Source of the DNA: Actinomycetota bacterium
GTDB lineage: Bacteria; Actinomycetota; Acidimicrobiia; Acidimicrobiales; CADCSY01
Length of the DNA: 7,889 bases
Assembly: GCA_019348335.1 (NCBI GenBank)
Contig: JAHWJR010000081.1
Coordinates: forward strand, 1 to 7,889
Direction: 5' to 3'
Position numbers and translations under genes: made by a program. Position 1 is the first letter of the stretch. Each line of letters begins with the position of its first letter. The notes beneath the pieces are model-generated. The model was not told the origin of the DNA. It worked only from the letters and a program-made list of their open reading frames with translations, and ran no database searches. Positions 5,891-7,889 of this stretch are shown here, piece after piece.

Positions 5891-7558
5891 GTGACCATGA
5901 ACCGACGACGCTTCCTGGGCGTAGGACTGGGGGCGGTAGGAGCGCTGGCCCTGGGAGCGTGCGCACGCGGGTCCGGGCCGGGCTCGGACGGGGCTGGCCC
6001 CGGTGGCCGGCCCACCGTGCGCCTGGCCGCCGGGCTGCCGTCATTCCCCTCGCCGTTCTCGTACTTTCTCGCACCCGGTTACAACCAGATGATCCTCATC
6101 TACGACACCTTGTTGCTGTCGGACGCGACCGGCCGGCTCCTGCCGTGGCTGGTCTCGGAGATGCCCACCCGTTCGGACGACGGGCTCACCTACACGATGC
6201 AGTTGCGGGAAGGAATCCGCTGGCACGACGGCGAACCGCTCACCGCCGAGGACGTGGTGTTCACGTTCGACTACTTCGCCGGCCAGACGCTGGCCCCGTC
6301 GGTGTCGGTGCAGCCCCGCCACGTCGCCGGCGTGCGGGCCACCGGGCCGGGCACGCTCGAGTTCCGGCTCGACCTGCCCATCGTCGACTTCGACCAAGCC
6401 GTCGCCGGAGCCGTGCCCATCATCCCCCGCCACATCTGGTCCGAGGTGTCCGACGCGGCCCGTGCCCAGGACGTCGACCTCCTCGTCGGCTCGGGCCCGT
6501 ACCGCCTGGAGTCCTACTCCCAAGCCGAGAGCTCGTACCTCTATGTGGCCAACGACGACTTCTTCCTCGGCAAGCCGTTCGTGCAACGGCTGGAGTTCGT
6601 TCCCGTCCCCAACGAGCTCGACGCCCTCCTCGCCGGCGAGGTCGAGGTCGCTCAGCCCGATGTCGAGGGCGCCGGCGCCGATGCCCTGGCCCCGTTCCGC
6701 CAGAACGACGAGTTCGAGGTCATCGAGGGGCCGGCCGGCACCGGGTTCTTCACCGCACTGTCGTGGAGCGTGGCCAGGGAGGGGCCCGTCTCCGACCGGC
6801 GGTTCCGCCACGCCTGCGCCATGGCCATCGACCGCCAGGAGATGGTCGATCGCCTGCTCGGGGGCCTGGGCGCTCCGGGGAACCCCGGGTTCTTCCCGCC
6901 CGACCATCCCTTCCGGGTCGACGTCGAGCAGTACGCCTTCGACCCCGGGGAGGCCAACCGGCTGCTCGAGGAAGCGGGGTACCGGCGGACCGGCCTGGGG
7001 CCGCGCCAGGGCCCCGATGGCCAGCCGCTGCGCCTGTCCCTGTTGTCCGCCGGCGCCCCGCCGGCCACCGAGCTGGTGGTGCGGTCGCTGGAGGCGGTGG
7101 GCGTGGGGATCGAGGTGGAGTCGGTCGAGTTGTTCCAGGCCTTCTCCCGCCTCAACAACGGTGACTACGAGATGGCCGTTCATCCTGGCGGGGGCGTGGC
7201 CGGCTCACCCGACTTCATGCGCCAGATCTACTCGTCCCAGCCGGACACCGAGCTCTTCTTCGCCGCCCACGGGTACGAGAACCCCGAGTTCGACGACCTG
7301 GCTGAGCGACAGCGGGTGACCTTCGACGAGGCGGAGCGGAAAGAGATCTTCGCCCGCATGCAGGAGATCGTGGCCGAGGATCTTCCGCTCCTGCACCTGT
7401 ACTACCCCTCACCCTTCCTGATCCAGCGCAGGGGTGGCTTCGACGCCTGGGCGTTCCCAGACCCCGAGACCCTCTACAACCCCGAGACCGCCAGCTCGGG
7501 CAAGCAGTCGTTCGTGACCGGTCGGACCTCGGGCCTCGAGATCCGCCCCACGGAGTGA
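5891..7558 (+). CDS. Tat-exported lipoprotein, solute-binding protein family 5
   Basis: This 555-residue extracytoplasmic binding protein is of the peptide/nickel type (SBP_bac_5). The N-terminus NRRRFLG (4-10) is a twin-arginine motif. It is followed by a hydrophobic stretch and the lipobox LGAC with Cys24, so the protein is probably exported folded and anchored by lipid to the outer face of the membrane. A Gly/Ser-rich linker (26-39) follows. Family hallmarks are YDTLLL (71-76), LPWLVSEM (84-91), and LREGIRWHDGEPLTAEDVVF (105-124), then a typical C-terminal lobe ending in a segment with EIVAEDLPLLHLYY. It would deliver substrate to the two permeases encoded just upstream. The gap to the OppC-like gene is 61 bases. 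Ligand is not predictable here; peptides, opines, metal chelates and glycosides are all known for the family. Confidence 0.9.
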   Translation: MTMNRRRFLGVGLGAVGALALGACARGSGPGSDGAGPGGRPTVRLAAGLPSFPSPFSYFLAPGYNQMILIYDTLLLSDATGRLLPWLVSEMPTRSDDGLTYTMQLREGIRWHDGEPLTAEDVVFTFDYFAGQTLAPSVSVQPRHVAGVRATGPGTLEFRLDLPIVDFDQAVAGAVPIIPRHIWSEVSDAARAQDVDLLVGSGPYRLESYSQAESSYLYVANDDFFLGKPFVQRLEFVPVPNELDALLAGEVEVAQPDVEGAGADALAPFRQNDEFEVIEGPAGTGFFTALSWSVAREGPVSDRRFRHACAMAIDRQEMVDRLLGGLGAPGNPGFFPPDHPFRVDVEQYAFDPGEANRLLEEAGYRRTGLGPRQGPDGQPLRLSLLSAGAPPATELVVRSLEAVGVGIEVESVELFQAFSRLNNGDYEMAVHPGGGVAGSPDFMRQIYSSQPDTELFFAAHGYENPEFDDLAERQRVTFDEAERKEIFARMQEIVAEDLPLLHLYYPSPFLIQRRGGFDAWAFPDPETLYNPETASSGKQSFVTGRTSGLEIRPTE

Positions 7559-7647
7559 CCGTGTCAAACCGCCCCTCTATGTGCAGCCGACAGCTATCGC
7601 TCCAAACGGTGCAGACGGCTACGCTCCCCTTTGCTCATGGAGACGTC

Positions 7648-7889
7648 ATGGCGATGACCCGAGTCCCGACGGCGTCAGTCGAGGAACTGAGCAGCTTCCA
7701 GCAAGTGCTGGTCCGGACCACCGGCATGGTGACCACCCTCTTGGAGGCCTTCTCCGGAGAGGAGGTTCGGGTCGTGAAGCTGGATCAGGGCTATGTGGAG
7801 TGGGACGGCCACGATCCTCGCCTCGAGCTGGAGCCAGGGCGTCCGGTCCTGCGGCGCACGGTGCTGCTCCAAGGAGCCGACAGCGGTCG
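7648..7889 (+). CDS. Chorismate lyase-like (DUF98 / PF01947) protein, 5' part
   Basis: The frame is open to the window edge (80 full codons). It reads ELSSFQQVLVRTTGMVTTLL (13-32), then EAFSGEEVRVVKLDQGY (33-49), then RPVLRRTVLLQGADSG (65-80). This resembles the N-terminal half of PF01947 proteins, which typically show L..FQR.LL.TDGTVT.LLEA, then GE.(I/V)RVVKL.Q, then RR.LL.G..SGR. Characterised members, such as the mycobacterial Rv2949c type, split chorismate into 4-hydroxybenzoate and pyruvate. Other members of the family are uncharacterised. ATG 7648 has GGAG five bases upstream (7639-7642). A GTG at 7561 is also in frame, with GGAG five bases upstream and no intervening stop, and would add 29 poorly conserved-looking residues. 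The gene follows the binding-protein gene closely with no clear terminator, so co-transcription is possible. The catalytic C-terminal part is outside the window. Confidence 0.65.
   Translation, partial: MAMTRVPTASVEELSSFQQVLVRTTGMVTTLLEAFSGEEVRVVKLDQGYVEWDGHDPRLELEPGRPVLRRTVLLQGADSG

Noticed and set aside
5886..5894. Minimal frame ATG-CCG-TGA overlapping the binding-protein start
   Set aside because: The ATG is only two bases from the Shine-Dalgarno, too close for initiation, so a regulatory mini-frame is unlikely.
7637..7657. Start at ATG 7637 for the last gene
   Set aside because: It is in another frame and stops after six codons; the conserved frame begins at 7648 or at GTG 7561.
1..7889. 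CRISPR array, retron, toxin-antitoxin or insertion sequence
   Set aside because: No regularly spaced repeats, reverse transcriptase, transposase or toxin-like small gene pair could be seen on either strand.

Overview
The window is high-GC DNA that reads like an actinobacterial chromosome. The C+G-rich third codon positions, GTG starts, 4-bp GTGA gene overlaps and a Tat-type lipoprotein all point that way. A member of the Acidimicrobiia or a related class is a guess; no marker gene fixes the taxon. Three regions can be separated.

Region 1 (1-1323) is sparse and looks like a decayed accessory boundary. It opens with the last 19 residues of a tyrosine recombinase/integrase that stops well before the catalytic tyrosine, followed by a long imperfect hairpin. 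Two tiny minus-strand genes for secreted proteins follow. One (254-419) has a good ribosome binding site and signal peptide, but its mature part lies in a different frame. The other (807-1055) is intact. Between them is a possible eroded C-terminal fragment of a GMC-type oxidoreductase. A perfect 11+1+11 palindrome (1150-1172) closes the region.

Region 2 (1324-3731, minus strand) is a two-gene operon. An SDR-family oxidoreductase of the HSD17B4-like kind comes first, and a benzoate-CoA-ligase-like acyl-CoA synthetase overlaps it by GTGA. Together they suggest activation and oxidation or reduction of a carboxylic acid as its CoA thioester. The SDR has Gly where the catalytic Ser is expected.

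Region 3 (3827-7889, plus strand) diverges from region 2 across a 95-bp intergenic. It carries an OppB/DppB-type permease, an OppC/DppC-type permease coupled to it by GTGA, and a Tat-exported lipoprotein of solute-binding family 5. No ATPase gene is visible, so the importer must borrow ATPases or have them elsewhere. The window ends inside a gene resembling the chorismate lyase-like (DUF98, PF01947) family. It follows the binding protein closely and may be co-transcribed.

A chorismate-lyase-like enzyme (product 4-hydroxybenzoate in characterised members) near an aryl-CoA-ligase-like enzyme suggests an aromatic-acid theme. That link is inference from neighbourhood only. I did not find a clearly new defence or mobile system. 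The most notable items are the Ser-less SDR, the frame-disrupted secreted peptide gene, the ATPase-less transporter and the chorismate-lyase-like neighbour.
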